Below, in pieces: positions 63,392 through 64,000 of a stretch of 64,000 bases of DNA. The position numbers and the translations under genes are program-made. The stretch is from Mucilaginibacter sp. OK268 (GTDB taxonomy: Bacteria; Bacteroidota; Bacteroidia; Sphingobacteriales; Sphingobacteriaceae): the NCBI RefSeq assembly GCF_900103125.1, contig NZ_FNJV01000006.1, positions 359,952-423,951 on the forward strand, given 5' to 3'. The notes under the pieces are model-generated. The model was given only the letters and a program-made list of their open reading frames with translations. It was not told the DNA's origin and made no database searches. Every line of letters begins with the position of its first letter. Position 1 is the first letter of the stretch.

Positions 63392-63558
63392 TACTATATA
63401 TAGTATATATAAGCAAGCTAACAATGCTCCGTTTTCCTGGTACGGCTGGCCACTTCTTATATTACTATATATATAGTATATGCAAGTAAGCTAATGAGAT
63501 TCTTTTACCCTGTCGCGAACTGGTTATCCAGATACTGTATATATAGTATATAAGTAAT
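63392..63558. repeat. Three TACTATATATAGTATA palindromes at about 70-bp spacing
   Basis: Units begin at 63392, 63463 and 63533, each a TA-rich palindrome (TACTATATATAGTATA type) followed by AAGCAAGCTAA or a decayed form of it. The intervening 40 bp are not clearly repeated. They lie in the 785-bp gap between bamD and the window end. No gene is apparent in this gap. Confidence 0.65.
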
Positions 63559-63735
63559 GAAGCAGGACTTAGTTACACATTAGTAAAATACCAGGTAAAT
63601 GGCGGCTTTATTAACAATGATGAGCAGTAATAGCTGATTTTATAGGCAAATGCCCGGTTTGAACATTGGATGAGTAAATTTTCTGGCTGATTATTAACGC
63701 CTTATACACACGTGTTAAGTATTTGTTAAAAACAG

Positions 63736-63766
63736 TTTGCAAAATCGGATTCTGTGCATACCTTTG
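63736..63766 (+). promoter_or_regulatory. First tandem promoter (probable rRNA operon P1)
   Basis: TTTG (63736-63739), spacer of 19 bp, TACCTTTG (63759-63766): a consensus match. It is followed by GCAGCCCGC and, after a short loop, GCGGGG, forming a hairpin in the transcript. Confidence 0.75.
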
Positions 63767-63880
63767 CAGCCCGCAAACGAGGAAGCGGGGTTGTTCTTAG
63801 AAAGGTTAGTGAAGGGGTTTTGAAGGCAGATAAGTGAGATTGAAAGAGAAAAAATAAAGACCAAAAAAACTTCAAATAAA

Positions 63881-63912
63881 TTTTCGGAAATTCAAAAAGG
63901 TTTATACCTTTG
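63881..63912 (+). promoter_or_regulatory. Second tandem promoter (probable rRNA operon P2)
   Basis: TTTT/TTTC at 63881-63885 and TACCTTTG (63905-63912) with a 19-20 bp spacer. Again followed by GCAGCCCGC and later GCGGGG. The sequence then runs into A-rich leader (AAAAAAAAGTTTTGGAAAAT) to the end of the window. By analogy with Bacteroidota rrn leaders a 16S rRNA gene should start shortly after, but it is not visible. Confidence 0.7.
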
Positions 63913-64000
63913 CAGCCCGCTGAGGAGGAAGAGAAAAGGGAGAAAGCGGGGTTCAAAACTTAGAATAAAAAAAAGAAAAAAAAGTTTTGGAAAATAGAAA

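Noticed and set aside
63294..63476. 60-codon frame in the bamD upstream gap
   Set aside because: It runs into the TA palindromes and shows no family resemblance.
63392..63558. CRISPR-like array
   Set aside because: Only three units, TA-rich palindromes with changing ends, and no cas genes; spacing of 70 bp reflects something else.

Overview
The window is chromosomal DNA from a member of the Bacteroidota, most probably family Sphingobacteriaceae (Mucilaginibacter/Pedobacter-like; genus is inference). The grounds are a type IX secretion translocon gene (sprA), the gene order bamD-rpoZ-coaBC-DUF4835-recN, promoters of the TTTG / TAnnTTTG type instead of E. coli-type -35/-10 boxes, almost no Shine-Dalgarno sequences, and plug-domain/MG-domain surface proteins. 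Most of the window is core genome. I saw no transposase, integrase, CRISPR array or tRNA.

Layout. 1-9.5 kb (+): 5'-truncated malic enzyme/phosphotransacetylase, ruvA and the giant sprA. 10.1-11.9 kb (-): an AsmA-like membrane-anchored protein. 12.5-18.1 kb (+): miaB, a small S23-type four-helix-bundle gene, a sigma-54 activator, lptE, a TPR-tail protein and secG. 18.3-20.4 kb (+): groES-groEL. 20.8-21.6 kb (+): an MscS channel. 28.1-21.9 kb (-): an overlapping operon SpoIIM-like / membrane protein / DUF4129 / DUF4350 / MoxR ATPase / DUF58, with a divergent RDD gene at 30.8 kb. Between SpoIIM and RDD lies a two-gene cassette (28.3-30.7 kb) flanked by 97-bp direct repeats. 31.5-37 kb: DUF2752, DUF5684-like, serine dehydratase, then SGNH lipoprotein/lipB/PPTase (-) and dcd. 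37.2-43.9 kb (+): two large MG-domain/TonB-plug proteins. 44-49.2 kb: CBM9-like Gly-rich protein, clpS, histidine phosphatase, ilvE, ettA. 49.7-54.9 kb: clpC, a carboxypeptidase-regulatory-domain protein, a lipoprotein, fabI. 63.2-55.1 kb (-): bamD, rpoZ, coaBC, DUF4835, then blaI-M56 and recN. The last 300 bp hold two tandem strong promoters followed by CCCGC...GCGGG hairpins, which look like the leader of an rRNA operon starting just beyond the window.

Working together: lptE, secG, bamD and sprA serve envelope biogenesis and secretion; groESL, clpC and clpS serve protein quality control; MoxR/DUF58/DUF4350/DUF4129/RDD/SpoIIM form a membrane-associated module of unclear role; BlaI and the M56 protease form a self-regulated sensor pair with operators visible in the sequence.

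The most unusual content is between and inside genes. At least four families of palindromic repeats are present. One consists of arms built from a degenerate 7-bp period facing each other as fold-backs; one such fold-back encloses the S23-like gene and splits the miaB-sigma54 cluster. Another, C/G-rich, family has apparently inserted in frame inside miaB and recN. The best candidates for an undescribed system are the 28.3-30.7 kb cassette (dual alpha/beta hydrolase plus small membrane protein) and the heptad fold-back/S23 element.
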